From Ruegeria marisrubri (GTDB lineage Bacteria > Pseudomonadota > Alphaproteobacteria > Rhodobacterales > Rhodobacteraceae), in the NCBI RefSeq assembly GCF_001507595.1, contig NZ_LQBQ01000012.1, positions 372,001 through 436,000 of the forward strand: a stretch of DNA of 64,000 nucleotides, given 5' to 3'. The position numbers and the translations under genes were made by a program. The notes beneath the pieces are model-generated. The model had not been told where the DNA came from, made no database searches, and worked only from the letters and a program-made list of their open reading frames with translations. Positions 20,235 through 29,141 of this stretch are shown here, piece by piece; positions within the stretch are counted from its first letter, which is position 1; the number at the start of each line of letters is the position of its first letter.

Positions 20235-20881
20235 CCGGCCCCACCCCCGAAACCAAGATGCAGTTTCTCTTCGCGCTCCGTTCCAAGGGGGTGACGGATG
20301 CGCGCGTGCTGCGGGCGATGGAAGAGGTCGACCGTGGCCTGTTCGTCAAGGGGCTGTTTGCCGAGCGCGCCTATGAGGACACGCCGCTGCCGATCGCCTG
20401 CGGACAGACCATCAGCCAGCCATCGGTCGTGGGGCTGATGACGCAGGCGCTGCAGGTGGGGCCGCGGGACACGGTGCTCGAGGTTGGAACCGGCTCGGGC
20501 TATCAGGCGGCCGTCCTCGCCAAGCTGGCGCGGCGCGTCTACACCGTCGAACGTCATCGCCGGCTGGTGCGCGAAGCGGGGCAGTTGTTCCGCGAGCTTG
20601 GCCTGTCGAACATCACCGCGATGCTGTCGGACGGGTCACACGGGTTGTTCGAACAGGCACCGTTTGACCGTATCCTCGTCACCGCAGCCGCCGAAGACCC
20701 TCCGGGGCCGCTCTTGGCGCAACTCAAGATCGGCGGTATCATGGTCGTGCCGGTGGGGCAGTCGGATACCGTTCAGACGTTGATCCGGGTTCGGCGCACC
20801 GAGACCGGGTTCGAGTATGACGAGTTGCTGCCCGTCCGTTTTGTTCCTCTGCTGGAGGGGCTTGGCAAGGACGACAACTAG
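20231..20881 (+). CDS. pcm: Protein-L-isoaspartate O-methyltransferase
   Basis: A 216-residue SAM-dependent methyltransferase with motif [19 protein letters not shown], the PCMT signature [17 protein letters not shown] and [31 protein letters not shown]. It methylates isoaspartyl residues to start repair of aged proteins. It starts in the surE stop (ATGA overlap) and is followed by the LysM/M23 lipoprotein gene, so the three form one operon. Confidence 0.95.
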   Translation: MTGPTPETKMQFLFALRSKGVTDARVLRAMEEVDRGLFVKGLFAERAYEDTPLPIACGQTISQPSVVGLMTQALQVGPRDTVLEVGTGSGYQAAVLAKLARRVYTVERHRRLVREAGQLFRELGLSNITAMLSDGSHGLFEQAPFDRILVTAAAEDPPGPLLAQLKIGGIMVVPVGQSDTVQTLIRVRRTETGFEYDELLPVRFVPLLEGLGKDDN

Positions 20882-20944
20882 AATATGTTTTTGCTTTGAA
20901 CGCCTGAACCCCGATCAACAGGGGACGGCACCGAGGATAGTGAG

Positions 20945-22105
20945 ATGAGAGCAGTTTCCAGAACAGCAATGCCCCGCCTTCTGTCGGCCGTTGCGGCTTT
21001 GGCGGTATTGGCCGGGTGCGAGCAGCCGCTCGACTATGATCTTCGCGGACAGATCGGGGGGTTCAGCACGACCGAGGCCGCCCAATCCGCCACCGCAAAC
21101 AGACCGGCGCCCGATGCGCGCGGGGTCATAACATACCCGAACTATCAGGTCGCAGTGGCCCGCAGCGGCGACCGCGTCAGCGACGTTGCCAGCCGCGTGG
21201 GTCTGCCGGTGGCCGAACTGGCGCGATACAACGGGCTCGAGCCGGACACGGTGCTGCGCGCAGGCGAGGTGCTGGCGCTGCCGCGTTCGGTCGGTTCGGC
21301 CGGTGGTTCGGTGGACATCGCCGCCGTGGCAGGCAGCGCCATCGAAGCGGCGCCGGGCGGCTCTCAGGTGCAGACCACGCCCCTCGAGCCTGCCAAACCG
21401 GCCTCGACCCCATCGGGCCCCGAGCCCGTGCGCCACAAGGTGAAACGGGGTGAGACGGTCTATACCATCTCGCGGCTGTACCAGGTGCCGGTCGAGGCGC
21501 TGGCCGAATGGAACGGGCTTGGCCCGGATTTTGCCGTGCGTGAAGGCCAGTATCTGCTGATCCCGGTCAAGCAGCAGTCGGCTTCGGCGAACAGCTCGGC
21601 TGCGGCAGCCACGCCTGTTGTCGTGACCCAGCCGGGGCAGGGGTCTCCGACCCCGACGCCGCCGAGCGCCACGCAGCCCTTGCCGGACGAGAAGGTGGCG
21701 CCGCTCAAGACACCCGAACCTGCCGTCACGACCGCAGCCCCCACCAGTTCGAGCAAATCGGCCCTTGCCCTGCCGGTCTCGGGCAAGATCATTCGCCCCT
21801 ATCAGAAGGGCAAGAACGAAGGCATCGACATCGCGGGCACGCCCGGATCGCCGGTCTCGGCGGCCGAGGCCGGGACGGTGGCGGCAATCACTGCCGATGC
21901 CGACAAGGTCCCGATTATTGTCATCAAGCACAGCAAGGATCTGCTGACCGTCTACGCGAATGTGGATTCGATCACGGTCAAGAAAGGGGATCGGGTCAAG
22001 CGGGGCCAGAAGATCGCGAGTTTGCGCGGTGGCAACAAAGCCTATGTGCATTTCGAGGTTCGTAAGGGGTTCGATTCCGTCGATCCCCAGCCCTACCTGA
22101 AGTGA
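20945..22105 (+). CDS. nlpD: NlpD-like lipoprotein with LysM and degenerate M23 domains
   Basis: A 386-residue predicted lipoprotein: signal with lipobox LAGC (Cys25), LysM repeat about residues 68-110 (ARSGDRVSDVASRVGLPVAELARYNGL), second LysM about 165-205 (VKRGETVYTISRLYQVPVEALAEWNGL), a Pro/Thr/Ala-rich linker, and a C-terminal M23/LytM domain. The metallopeptidase site is degenerate: NEGIDIAG replaces HxGxDxA, and YVHFEVR has Tyr at the first His of HxH. This suggests an amidase activator of the NlpD/EnvC kind, not a hydrolase. Likely in the envelope at the division site. Confidence 0.85.
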   Translation: MRAVSRTAMPRLLSAVAALAVLAGCEQPLDYDLRGQIGGFSTTEAAQSATANRPAPDARGVITYPNYQVAVARSGDRVSDVASRVGLPVAELARYNGLEPDTVLRAGEVLALPRSVGSAGGSVDIAAVAGSAIEAAPGGSQVQTTPLEPAKPASTPSGPEPVRHKVKRGETVYTISRLYQVPVEALAEWNGLGPDFAVREGQYLLIPVKQQSASANSSAAAATPVVVTQPGQGSPTPTPPSATQPLPDEKVAPLKTPEPAVTTAAPTSSSKSALALPVSGKIIRPYQKGKNEGIDIAGTPGSPVSAAEAGTVAAITADADKVPIIVIKHSKDLLTVYANVDSITVKKGDRVKRGQKIASLRGGNKAYVHFEVRKGFDSVDPQPYLK

Positions 22106-22111
22106 GCGGGG

Positions 22112-22163
22112 ATGGCCCGTTCCGGGCCATGCCTCCGGCGGGAGTATTTTTGAAAAGATGAAG
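22112..22163. repeat. Roseobacter intergenic repeat, copy 3
   Basis: Hairpin ATGGCCCG-TTC-CGGGCCAT followed by GCCTCCGGCGGGAGTATTTT and TGAAAAGATGAAG. It lies between the convergent nlpD-like and WYL-regulator genes. It belongs to the CCGGCGGGAG variant with copies 4, 5 and 9. Confidence 0.8.
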
Positions 22164-22170
22164 AGTGCGC

Positions 22171-22836
22171 TCAGGGCTGGTAGTCGCTTAGGCGCTTGCC
22201 CGGCTCGTCCGCAAAGAGTTCGGGCAAAGGGGTGACGTCCTCGATCAGGTCCAAGCGAAACACCCTGAAGGCCTGGCGCAGTTCACACCAGGCGGTCAGT
22301 GTCCAGACCCGGCCCCAGCTTTCCATTTGCAGCGGGCGGACGACCTGTTCGGAGGCGGTGCCTTCACTCTCCCGATACGTCAGGCGCAGCTTTTGCCGCG
22401 ACTTGATGGCAGCGCGCAGAGGGGCCATGTGGGCAAGCCCGCGGGCGGCATCGGCAAAGGGGTGGAGCGCGATTTTCCATTCATCCGCCGCGGCGATGGT
22501 CTGGGCCGGAAGGCCAGTGTCGATCTTGTCCGCCAGTGCTTCGGCCGCGGCCCTGAGATCCGCGTCGGCGGCTTCGGCGACGATCGCTATCCCCAGGTTC
22601 AGGGCATCGAGTTCGGGCCGGGTCAGAGACAACGGTGGCAGGGTGATCTGATCGCGCAGCTGATAGCCCAGCCCGCGTTCGCCTTCGACCGGAACGCCCG
22701 ATTGAGAGAGCGTTTCCATGTCACGATAGATGGTGCGGACGGACACGCCCAAACGGTCTGCTACATCGGACGCGCGGTGCAATTTTCCGTCGCGCAGAAT
22801 CTGGATGATGTCGAACAGGCGGTCGGTGCGGCGCAT
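22171..22836 (-). CDS. YafY-type WYL-domain regulator
   Basis: A 221-residue regulator: an N-terminal winged helix-turn-helix ([55 protein letters not shown]) and a C-terminal WYL-like domain ([53 protein letters not shown]). Such proteins often repress a divergent gene. Here the divergent neighbour is tatA. A perfect CTGACA-N6-TGTCAG inverted repeat lies 80 bp upstream of the start and is a likely binding site. Confidence 0.8.
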   Translation of the reverse strand: MRRTDRLFDIIQILRDGKLHRASDVADRLGVSVRTIYRDMETLSQSGVPVEGERGLGYQLRDQITLPPLSLTRPELDALNLGIAIVAEAADADLRAAAEALADKIDTGLPAQTIAAADEWKIALHPFADAARGLAHMAPLRAAIKSRQKLRLTYRESEGTASEQVVRPLQMESWGRVWTLTAWCELRQAFRVFRLDLIEDVTPLPELFADEPGKRLSDYQP

Positions 22837-22915
22837 GCCTACACCCTTGACGCCCCGTGGCTGCTCTCGTCAAGCGTCCAATCCCGTTTGCCGGGGTGGA
22901 GCGGGCGAAAACATA

Positions 22916-22933
22916 CTGACAAAAACCTGTCAG
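22916..22933. promoter_or_regulatory. Candidate WYL-regulator operator
   Basis: Perfect inverted repeat CTGACA-AAAACC-TGTCAG in the 250-bp region between the WYL regulator and tatA. TGACA...TGTCA repeats are what I recall upstream of YafY-type regulated genes. No other gene lies between it and tatA. Confidence 0.5.
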
Positions 22934-23086
22934 GTGTGGTTCTGTGATCTGCCGGTCGCCGGAAAACGCGTGATTTCCGGGCGCATTTGGCTGGCTTGGC
23001 CCTTTGCCCCGCTGGCAGGCAGGCGTAAACACGAACCAAATTCGGATCACCGGCGCGAAACGTGCCGAGAAAAGAGGAGAAACATC

Positions 23087-23302
23087 ATGCTCAACAATAT
23101 CGGCCTTCCGGGTCTTCTGCTGATCGCCGTCGTGGTTCTGGTGCTTTTCGGGCGCGGCAAGATCAGCTCGCTGATGGGCGAAGTGGGCAAGGGCATCACC
23201 GCCTTCAAGAAGGGTGTCAAGGACGGCGCCGAGGAACTCGAGCAGGACAAGGCCGAGATCGCCAAGGACGTCACGCCCGAGTCCGAGAAAGACAAGGTTT
23301 AA
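23087..23302 (+). CDS. tatA: Twin-arginine translocase subunit TatA
   Basis: A 71-residue protein with one N-terminal membrane helix ([31 protein letters not shown]), the FGRGK hinge and an amphipathic helix, then an acidic C-terminus: the TatA/E layout. It forms the pore of the Tat pathway, which exports folded proteins, among them many cofactor enzymes. An AAAGAGGAGAAACATC ribosome site precedes the ATG. Six bases separate it from tatB. Confidence 0.95.
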   Translation: MLNNIGLPGLLLIAVVVLVLFGRGKISSLMGEVGKGITAFKKGVKDGAEELEQDKAEIAKDVTPESEKDKV

Positions 23303-23308
23303 CCTCGC

Positions 23309-23770
23309 ATGTTTGATCTTGGCTGGACCGAGCTTCTGGTCATCGGCATCGTTGCGTTGATCGTTGTCGGGCCGAAGGATCTTCCGATCCTGTTCCGCAA
23401 TGTGGGGCGCTGGGTCGGCAAGGCCCGTGGCATGGCGCGCGAATTCAGCCGCGCCATGAACGAGGCAGCCGACGAAGCCGGCGTTAACGAGATCACGAAG
23501 GGTATCAAGGCTGCGACCAACCCGGTGAACACCGCGATGGACGGGGTGAAGAAGGCGGCACAGGACCTCACGTCCGAGATCGATCCTTCCAAGTTCGACC
23601 CGGACAGCGAAACCGGCAAGCTGGCTGCGGAGCGGGCCGAGCAGGCCAAGAAGATCCAGGCCGCGACCGCCCGTGCCGCCGCCGAGCGCAAGGCTCGTGA
23701 AGCCGCCGAGGCGCAGGCCAAGGCCGAGGAAGCCGAAGCCGCGCTGAAACCCGAGACGGACAAGACATGA
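23309..23770 (+). CDS. tatB: Twin-arginine translocase subunit TatB
   Basis: A 153-residue protein starting [40 protein letters not shown], the TatB transmembrane helix and GPKDLP hinge with conserved Glu8. The long C-terminal part is a charged Ala/Glu/Lys coiled coil ([37 protein letters not shown]). TatB with TatC recognises twin-arginine signal peptides. It overlaps tatC by four bases. Confidence 0.95.
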   Translation: MFDLGWTELLVIGIVALIVVGPKDLPILFRNVGRWVGKARGMAREFSRAMNEAADEAGVNEITKGIKAATNPVNTAMDGVKKAAQDLTSEIDPSKFDPDSETGKLAAERAEQAKKIQAATARAAAERKAREAAEAQAKAEEAEAALKPETDKT

Positions 23771-24645
23771 GCAACACCGACGAGATCGACGACACTTCCG
23801 CGCCGCTGATCGAGCATCTGACCGAACTGCGCACGCGGCTGATCCACAGCGTGGTGGCCTTTCTGATCGGCATGGTGATCTGCTTTACGGTGGCCACGCC
23901 GATCTTCAACTTCCTGACCGCGCCCTTGTGTCAGGTGCTGTCCGAGCGCGGGCAGGATTGCGGCCTGATCTTCATTTCGCCGCAGGAGGGGTTCTTCGTG
24001 GCCATCAAGGTCTCGCTGCTGGGCGGGTTTATCCTGTCGTTCCCCTATATCGGAATGCAGATGTGGCGCTTCGTGGCGCCGGGGCTCTACAAGTCGGAAA
24101 AGAACGCCTTTCTGCCCTTTCTGCTGGCCTCGCCCTTCATGTTCCTTCTGGGTGCCAGTTTTGCCTTCTACGTGGTCACGCCGCTGGCCTATGATTTCTT
24201 CCTTGGATTCCAGCAGTTCGGGGCCGAGGGTGAAGTCGTTGCCGAAGGCGCCACAGCACCGCTCAGCGTCGTGTTCCAAGGCTCGGCGCAGGAATACCTG
24301 AACCTGACGATCAAATTCATCGTGGCCTTCGGCCTGTGCTTCCAGCTACCGGTTCTGCTGACCTTGATGGGCAAGGCTGGGCTGGTCAGCGCCGAGGGGC
24401 TGGGCGCGGTCCGCAAATACGCGGTCGTCGGCATCCTGATCCTCGCCGCGATCGTGACCCCGCCGGACGTGATTACCCAGATCATCCTCTTTACCGTGGT
24501 CTATGGGTTGTACGAGGTTTCCATCTTCCTCGTCGCTCGCGTCGAGAAAAAGCGCGAAGAGCAGCTGCGCGCCGATGGCTTCTATGATGACGAGGAAGCA
24601 GTGGATGATGAGTTGATGGCCGAGTTCGACGAGGAAGCGAAGTAA
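23767..24645 (+). CDS. tatC: Twin-arginine translocase subunit TatC
   Basis: A 292-residue, six-helix membrane protein. The N-terminal [20 protein letters not shown] carries the conserved Glu that contacts the signal peptide; the [44 protein letters not shown] segment is highly typical. TatC is the signal peptide receptor. A strong intrinsic terminator follows 23 bp after the stop, closing the tatABC operon. Confidence 0.95.
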   Translation: MSNTDEIDDTSAPLIEHLTELRTRLIHSVVAFLIGMVICFTVATPIFNFLTAPLCQVLSERGQDCGLIFISPQEGFFVAIKVSLLGGFILSFPYIGMQMWRFVAPGLYKSEKNAFLPFLLASPFMFLLGASFAFYVVTPLAYDFFLGFQQFGAEGEVVAEGATAPLSVVFQGSAQEYLNLTIKFIVAFGLCFQLPVLLTLMGKAGLVSAEGLGAVRKYAVVGILILAAIVTPPDVITQIILFTVVYGLYEVSIFLVARVEKKREEQLRADGFYDDEEAVDDELMAEFDEEAK

Positions 24646-24668
24646 CATCAGCCGTCTGGCTCGAGACA

Positions 24669-24699
24669 GGCGCGCGGGATGACCCGCGCGCCATTTTTT
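24669..24699 (+). terminator. tatABC intrinsic terminator
   Basis: Perfect 10-bp stem GGCGCGCGGG-ATGA-CCCGCGCGCC followed by ATTTTTT. Confidence 0.9.
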
Positions 24700-24764
24700 G
24701 TTCAACGCTCTTGTTGGCGACGCCCGAAAATGGTTTGAAACGCACCAGACAACTGGAGGAGCGC

Positions 24765-25607
24765 ATGGACAGTCAGGCCCTGAACCGCATCGCCGAAGCC
24801 CTGGAACGGATTGCCCCGGCGCCGCTCGCCGCGCCCGATTTCGACGCCGCCCCGGCCTTCGTCTGGCATGTGGAGCCCGACCGCCTTGAACCGGTTGCCG
24901 AGGTCAACCGAGTCGATCTCGACCTGCTGGTGGGCATCAACCGCTCGCGCGACACGCTGCTCGACAACACCCGCCGTTTTGCCCAAGGGTTCAAGGCCAA
25001 CAACGCGCTGCTCTGGGGCGCGCGCGGCATGGGGAAATCCAGCCTCGTCAAGGCGGTGCACGGCACACTTCAGGCCGATCATCCCGATTTGAAACTGGTC
25101 GAACTGCAGCGCGAGGACATGGGCTCGGTCGCGCGCCTGCTGAACCACCTGCGCGCCGCGCCGCACCGGTTCATCCTGTTCTGCGACGACCTGTCCTTCA
25201 GCCATGACGACCAGCACTACAAGTCGCTCAAGGCGGTTCTGGACGGCGGCATCGAAGGGCGGCCCGAAAACGTGGTCTTCTACGCCACCTCGAACCGCCG
25301 CCACTTGATGCCCCGTGACATGATCGAGAACGAACGCTCCAGCGCCATCAACCCGTCCGAGGCGGTCGAGGAAAAGGTCTCGCTCAGCGACCGTTTCGGC
25401 CTCTGGCTGGGCTTCCACCCCTGCAGTCAGGACGAATACCTCGCAATGATCGACCGCTATTGCAGCGCCTACGGCGTCAACGTCGACCCTGAAACCCTGC
25501 GCGCCGAGGCGATCGAGTGGCAGGCGACCCGTGGCGCCCGCTCGGGCCGGGTGGCCTGGCAGTTCTTCGTCGATCTGGCCGGGCGTCAGGGCGTCCACAT
25601 CGCATAG
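24765..25607 (+). CDS. DUF815-type AAA ATPase
   Basis: A 280-residue AAA-like ATPase of the DUF815 family: Walker A LLWGARGMGKSSLVKAV, Walker B RFILFCDDLSFS, sensor segment VVFYATSNRRHLMPRDM, then LSDRFGLWLGFHPCSQDEYLAMI. Members are widespread and poorly characterised; a role in assembling or disassembling some complex is only a guess. The ATG at 24765 follows a strong CTGGAGGAGCGC site. Monocistronic: terminator before, convergent gene and repeat after. Confidence 0.85.
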   Translation: MDSQALNRIAEALERIAPAPLAAPDFDAAPAFVWHVEPDRLEPVAEVNRVDLDLLVGINRSRDTLLDNTRRFAQGFKANNALLWGARGMGKSSLVKAVHGTLQADHPDLKLVELQREDMGSVARLLNHLRAAPHRFILFCDDLSFSHDDQHYKSLKAVLDGGIEGRPENVVFYATSNRRHLMPRDMIENERSSAINPSEAVEEKVSLSDRFGLWLGFHPCSQDEYLAMIDRYCSAYGVNVDPETLRAEAIEWQATRGARSGRVAWQFFVDLAGRQGVHIA

Positions 25608-25637
25608 AAAACGGCGCCTCGAAGGGCGCCGCCTGAA

Positions 25638-25689
25638 CTTCATCTTTTCAAAAATACTCCCGCCGGAGGCATGGCCCGGCACGGGCCAT
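25638..25689. repeat. Roseobacter intergenic repeat, copy 4
   Basis: Same element as copy 3 in opposite orientation: CTTCATCTTTTC, AAAAATACTCCCGCCGGAGG, then hairpin ATGGCCCG-GCA-CGGGCCAT. It lies between the convergent DUF815 and SDR genes. Confidence 0.8.
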
Positions 25690-25691
25690 TC

Positions 25692-26336
25692 CTACAGCAT
25701 CGCCACGATGCGCGCGGCCTCATCCGCGGGCTTGGCCAGAACCGAGCGATCCTCTCCAGGATGGAACCGCGCCCGCAGGGCCGTGGCCATCGGCGCGGGT
25801 TGCACGATGGTCACATGCGGGCCTGTCCTGACGGCCTCGGCCGCCCAGCTGCGCGCCAGCGCCATCTGGGCCGCCTTGGTGGCACCGTAGGTGGAAAAGA
25901 ACTTCTCGCCCGCCCTGGGGTCGTCAAAGAACACCGCCTGCCCGTCCTGTCCCAGCAGAGGCGCGACATAGGGGATCAGGACCGAGGTCGCGGTGGCGTT
26001 GATCGAGATGGATTTCTCCCAGTCCTTTGGGTCGATGAAGGGGGCGGGGGTCAGCGGTGCCGCGTGGATCGCCGTGTGCAGCCACAGATCCAGCTTGCCC
26101 CAGCGGTCATGGATGCCCCGGCACAGGGTCGCCATCGCGTTCGGGTCGGTGATGTCCATCGGCGCCAATGTGGCCGAGCCGCCCTTGGCCTGGATGCGGT
26201 CATCCAGTTCCTCCAGCGCGCCCGTGGTGCGGGCGACGGCCACGATGTGACAGGCGGGGGCAAGGGCCTCGGCCAATGCGGCGCCCAGTCCGCGCGAGGC
26301 TCCGGTAATCAGGGCGATTTTGGTCTGATCGGTCAT
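25692..26336 (-). CDS. SDR family oxidoreductase
   Basis: A 214-residue short-chain dehydrogenase with ITGASRGLGAALAEAL at the nucleotide site and YGATK as the catalytic YxxxK. The usual NNAG is replaced by HTAIHAAP, and the C-terminus is short (EAARIVAML), so substrate preference is unclear. The ATG at 26336 begins MTDQTKIALITG. Family certain, substrate unknown. Confidence 0.8.
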   Translation of the reverse strand: MTDQTKIALITGASRGLGAALAEALAPACHIVAVARTTGALEELDDRIQAKGGSATLAPMDITDPNAMATLCRGIHDRWGKLDLWLHTAIHAAPLTPAPFIDPKDWEKSISINATATSVLIPYVAPLLGQDGQAVFFDDPRAGEKFFSTYGATKAAQMALARSWAAEAVRTGPHVTIVQPAPMATALRARFHPGEDRSVLAKPADEAARIVAML

Positions 26337-26378
26337 GCGGGCGGTTTGAACCCGCACAGGCCAAGCGTCAAGAGAAGA

Positions 26379-26645
26379 TCAGCTTCCAGGAATGGTGATC
26401 CGCTTGGTCTGGCCGCTTTGTCGCAGCATCACACCCGTTGCGTCGATGGCGATGACCTTGCCTGAGCCGACCCGGCTGCCGGGTTTCACTTCCTTTATGC
26501 GTCCGCCCGAAAGGCGCACCAGGGCGCGGAGATTGTTGGCGGGGCCGAAAACCCCCAGGACTGCAACAGAGTGCTTCGACAGCGCGCCCCGCTGCGTGGC
26601 CGCGCCATTCACTTTGGAGTTCGACATGATTTCGTCCCGGGGCAT
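26379..26645 (-). CDS. Small GspC/PilP-like beta-domain protein
   Basis: An 88-residue protein, or 82 if it starts at the ATG at 26627 (MSNSKVNGAATQRG). Its core VAVLGVFGPANNLRALVRLSGGRIKEVKPGSRVGSGKVIAIDATGVMLRQSGQTKRITIPG resembles the small beta domain of GspC/PilP and the C-terminal segment I recall from a large roseobacter envelope protein (ALVRLPNGR...VGDRL-GGRV.AI). No signal peptide is visible, which is odd for a periplasmic fold. No secretion genes are nearby. Function unknown. Confidence 0.6.
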   Translation of the reverse strand: MPRDEIMSNSKVNGAATQRGALSKHSVAVLGVFGPANNLRALVRLSGGRIKEVKPGSRVGSGKVIAIDATGVMLRQSGQTKRITIPGS

Positions 26646-26763
26646 CGCGCCCCGGTTCCTTTTTCCCGGTGGTGGAACCGCTGCTGCCTATCAAAGGCCT
26701 CGCCCGACGAAAAGGGTGGCCAGAACGTGGTGGCAGAGTTCTGCCGCTCTCTTGCCAATGCAC

Positions 26764-26789
26764 AAAAAAGGGGCAGGCGCCCCTTTTTT
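26764..26789. terminator. Bidirectional terminator after purF
   Basis: Stem GGGGC-AGGC-GCCCC flanked by six A on the left and six T on the right, so it works in either direction. It lies 22 bp past the purF stop. Confidence 0.85.
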
Positions 26790-26810
26790 CGATCCCATTG
26801 TTTTCCCGCC

Positions 26811-28271
26811 CTATTTGGCTGCCGGCTGCATCTTGAAGCCCTGTTCGACCATATCTGCTGGGGTGACCGGGTAGTCCCCCGAAAAACAGGCATCGCAATA
26901 TTGCGGGCACTTCCCGTCACGACCCTGCGATTCGCCGACCGCACGATAAAGCCCATCGAGCGTGATGAACTTGAGGCTGTCCACCGCCAGATACTTGGCC
27001 ATTTCCTCTTCGGTCATGGTCGCGGCCAGCAGCTTTTCGCGCTGCGGCGTGTCCACGCCATAAAAGCAGGGCCAGGCGGTCGGTGGCGAGGCGATGCGGA
27101 AATGCACCTCTTTCGCGCCGGCGTCCAGGATCATCTCCTTGATCTTGCGGCTGGTGGTGCCGCGCACCACCGAGTCATCGACCAGGATCACCCGCTTGCC
27201 CTCGATCAGAGCGCGGTTCACGTTCAGCTTGAGCCGCACGCCCATGTTGCGGATCTGCTCGGTGGGTTCGATGAAGGTCCGGCCCATGTATTGGTTGCGG
27301 ATGATCCCCATCGCATAGGGAATGCCGGATTCCAGCGAATAGCCGATCGCCGCCGGCGTGCCGCTGTCGGGCACCGGGCAGACCAGATCGGCCTCGACCG
27401 GGCTTTCCTTGGCCAGTTCGCGGCCAATGGCCTCGCGGGTTTCATAGACGGAACGCCCGCCCAGGATCGAGTCGGGGCGCGAGAAATAGACATGCTCGAA
27501 GATGCAGAACTTCGGCGGCTGCGGGCGGAAAGGGAAGTTGCTCTGAACGCCTTCCTCGGCGCTGATGACCACCATTTCGCCCGGCTCGATCTCGCGGACG
27601 AACTCGGCACCGATGATGTCCAGTGCGCAGGTTTCCGACGACAGGCACCAGCCGTCGCCCAACTTGCCCAGCACAAGCGGACGCACACCCATCGGGTCGC
27701 GCACGCCGATCAGCTTGGTGCGGGTCATCGCCACGACCGAGAAGGCCCCCTCGACCCGGCGCAGCGCGTCCTCCATCCGTTCGGGGATGTTGCGCTGCAA
27801 CGACCGCGCCATCAGGTGGATGATGCATTCGCTGTCCGACGAGCTCTGGAAGATCGAGCCGCGCTCGATCAATTCGCGCCGCAGGGCGTTGGCATTGGTG
27901 ATGTTGCCGTTGTGGGCGATTGCCGCGCCACCCATCGAGAACTCACCGAAAAAGGGCTGCACGTCACGGATCGCCGTCTGCCCCTTGGAGCCGGCGGTGG
28001 AGTAGCGAACATGGCCGATCCCCAGCGATCCGGGCAGGGCTTCGATGATGTCGGTCGAGGTGAAGTTGTCGCGCACATAGCCGAAGCGACGAACCGAGTT
28101 GAAACCCTTTTCGGCGTCGTGCGTGACGATCCCGCCTGCTTCCTGCCCCCGATGTTGGAGGGCATGCAGGCCAAGGGCGATGAAGCTGGCGGCGTCCTGA
28201 ACGCCGATAACGCCGAAAACGCCGCACTCCTCGCGGAGTTTGTCATCGTCGAACGGGTGGGCGGGGGGCAT
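26811..28271 (-). CDS. purF: Amidophosphoribosyltransferase
   Basis: A 486-residue enzyme that makes phosphoribosylamine, the first step of purine synthesis. The N-terminal glutaminase nucleophile is Cys16 (KLREECGVFGVIG); a 15-residue propeptide must be removed, as in the Bacillus-type enzyme. Cysteines for a 4Fe-4S cluster are visible: FCIFEHVYFSRPDS, PCFYGVDTPQREKL and CPQYCDACFSG. The PRPP loop is VILVDDSVVRGTTSRKI. Start taken as ATG at 28271; a GTG at 28325 is in frame. Terminators on both sides make it a separate unit. Confidence 0.9.
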   Translation of the reverse strand: MPPAHPFDDDKLREECGVFGVIGVQDAASFIALGLHALQHRGQEAGGIVTHDAEKGFNSVRRFGYVRDNFTSTDIIEALPGSLGIGHVRYSTAGSKGQTAIRDVQPFFGEFSMGGAAIAHNGNITNANALRRELIERGSIFQSSSDSECIIHLMARSLQRNIPERMEDALRRVEGAFSVVAMTRTKLIGVRDPMGVRPLVLGKLGDGWCLSSETCALDIIGAEFVREIEPGEMVVISAEEGVQSNFPFRPQPPKFCIFEHVYFSRPDSILGGRSVYETREAIGRELAKESPVEADLVCPVPDSGTPAAIGYSLESGIPYAMGIIRNQYMGRTFIEPTEQIRNMGVRLKLNVNRALIEGKRVILVDDSVVRGTTSRKIKEMILDAGAKEVHFRIASPPTAWPCFYGVDTPQREKLLAATMTEEEMAKYLAVDSLKFITLDGLYRAVGESQGRDGKCPQYCDACFSGDYPVTPADMVEQGFKMQPAAK

Positions 28272-28470
28272 CTGCGGGCTTTGCAAGTCGGGCAGCTCCG
28301 ATTCCTTGGCGTATTTGGCCTTCACATAATGCCTTGGGCCGCATCTGTCATCAAAGGAACGCATTATTGTTGCGGCGCTGGTCGGGTGAATTGCCGCATC
28401 CTGCTTGCACATTTCGCCCGGATGGGGGCTTTCGCCAACTCGGCAGGCTGTTTGGTTGGGCGACCGCAAG

Positions 28471-28500
28471 AAAAATGCCCGGCGCGGTGACCGGGCATTT
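28471..28500 (-). terminator. cvpA terminator
   Basis: Perfect 10-bp stem AAATGCCCGG-N8-CCGGGCATTT; on the minus strand the T-run continues as TTTTTC. It lies 23 bp beyond the cvpA stop. Confidence 0.85.
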
Positions 28501-28522
28501 CCTGTGTCAATTCCTAGAGAGT

Positions 28523-29098
28523 TCAGCCGTCCTGCTGAGGCTGATCCGCATTGCAGCTTCCGACCAGTTCCTCGTACTGCCGCGTCACCCATCCAAGGGC
28601 TTCTTCCGGGTTTTGTTCCTGAATCTTTTCGCTGACCTGAGCAAATACCTGGGCCGAGCGGCTTTCATCCACGATGGTGAAGTTCTGGCCAGTCATGACC
28701 GTATCGTAGATGAAAAAGGCGATCGCGACCAAGAGAATGCCGCGCGCCACGCCGAAGAAGAACCCCAGAGCCTGATCCAGACCTCCAAGCGCCGAACGCT
28801 GGACGACCGACGAGAACAGCGGTGTGAAGATGCTCATCACGATCAATGCGACGGCGAACACGGCAGCGAAGGCCGTGATGACCGAGAGTTCGCAATTGCC
28901 TTCGAGGAACTCGTTGATGACCGGAATTTCCTTGATCAGCGGCATCGCCTGGGGCGCGAAGATGAAGGCCAGAACCGCCGCAGCGACCCAACCTGCTATT
29001 GCAAGTGTTTCCCGCACCAGCCCTCGGGAATAGGCCAGCAGTGCCGACACCACTATGATCAGGGCGACAACCCCGTCGATGATTGTAAAGCCTTCCAT
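28523..29098 (-). CDS. cvpA: CvpA family membrane protein
   Basis: A 191-residue protein with four hydrophobic helices, starting MEGFTIIDGVVALIIVVSALLAYSRGLVRETLAI, the CvpA hallmark (D-x7-S-x3-G..R). A small cytoplasmic tail follows (QVSEKIQEQNPEEALGWVTRQYEELVG). CvpA is linked to colicin V production and envelope homeostasis in E. coli; its precise role is unclear. The ATG at 29098 has GCGAGGACC directly upstream. It follows radA in the same direction and lies upstream of purF, as in many proteobacteria. Confidence 0.9.
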   Translation of the reverse strand: MEGFTIIDGVVALIIVVSALLAYSRGLVRETLAIAGWVAAAVLAFIFAPQAMPLIKEIPVINEFLEGNCELSVITAFAAVFAVALIVMSIFTPLFSSVVQRSALGGLDQALGFFFGVARGILLVAIAFFIYDTVMTGQNFTIVDESRSAQVFAQVSEKIQEQNPEEALGWVTRQYEELVGSCNADQPQQDG

Positions 29099-29141
29099 GG
29101 TCCTCGCCTGTCGTTGTTTTCCGCCCCTTTGCGGGGCGATC

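Noticed and set aside
26571..28490. About 640-codon plus-strand frame opposite purF
   Set aside because: It mirrors purF codon for codon with biased composition; purF has all family motifs.
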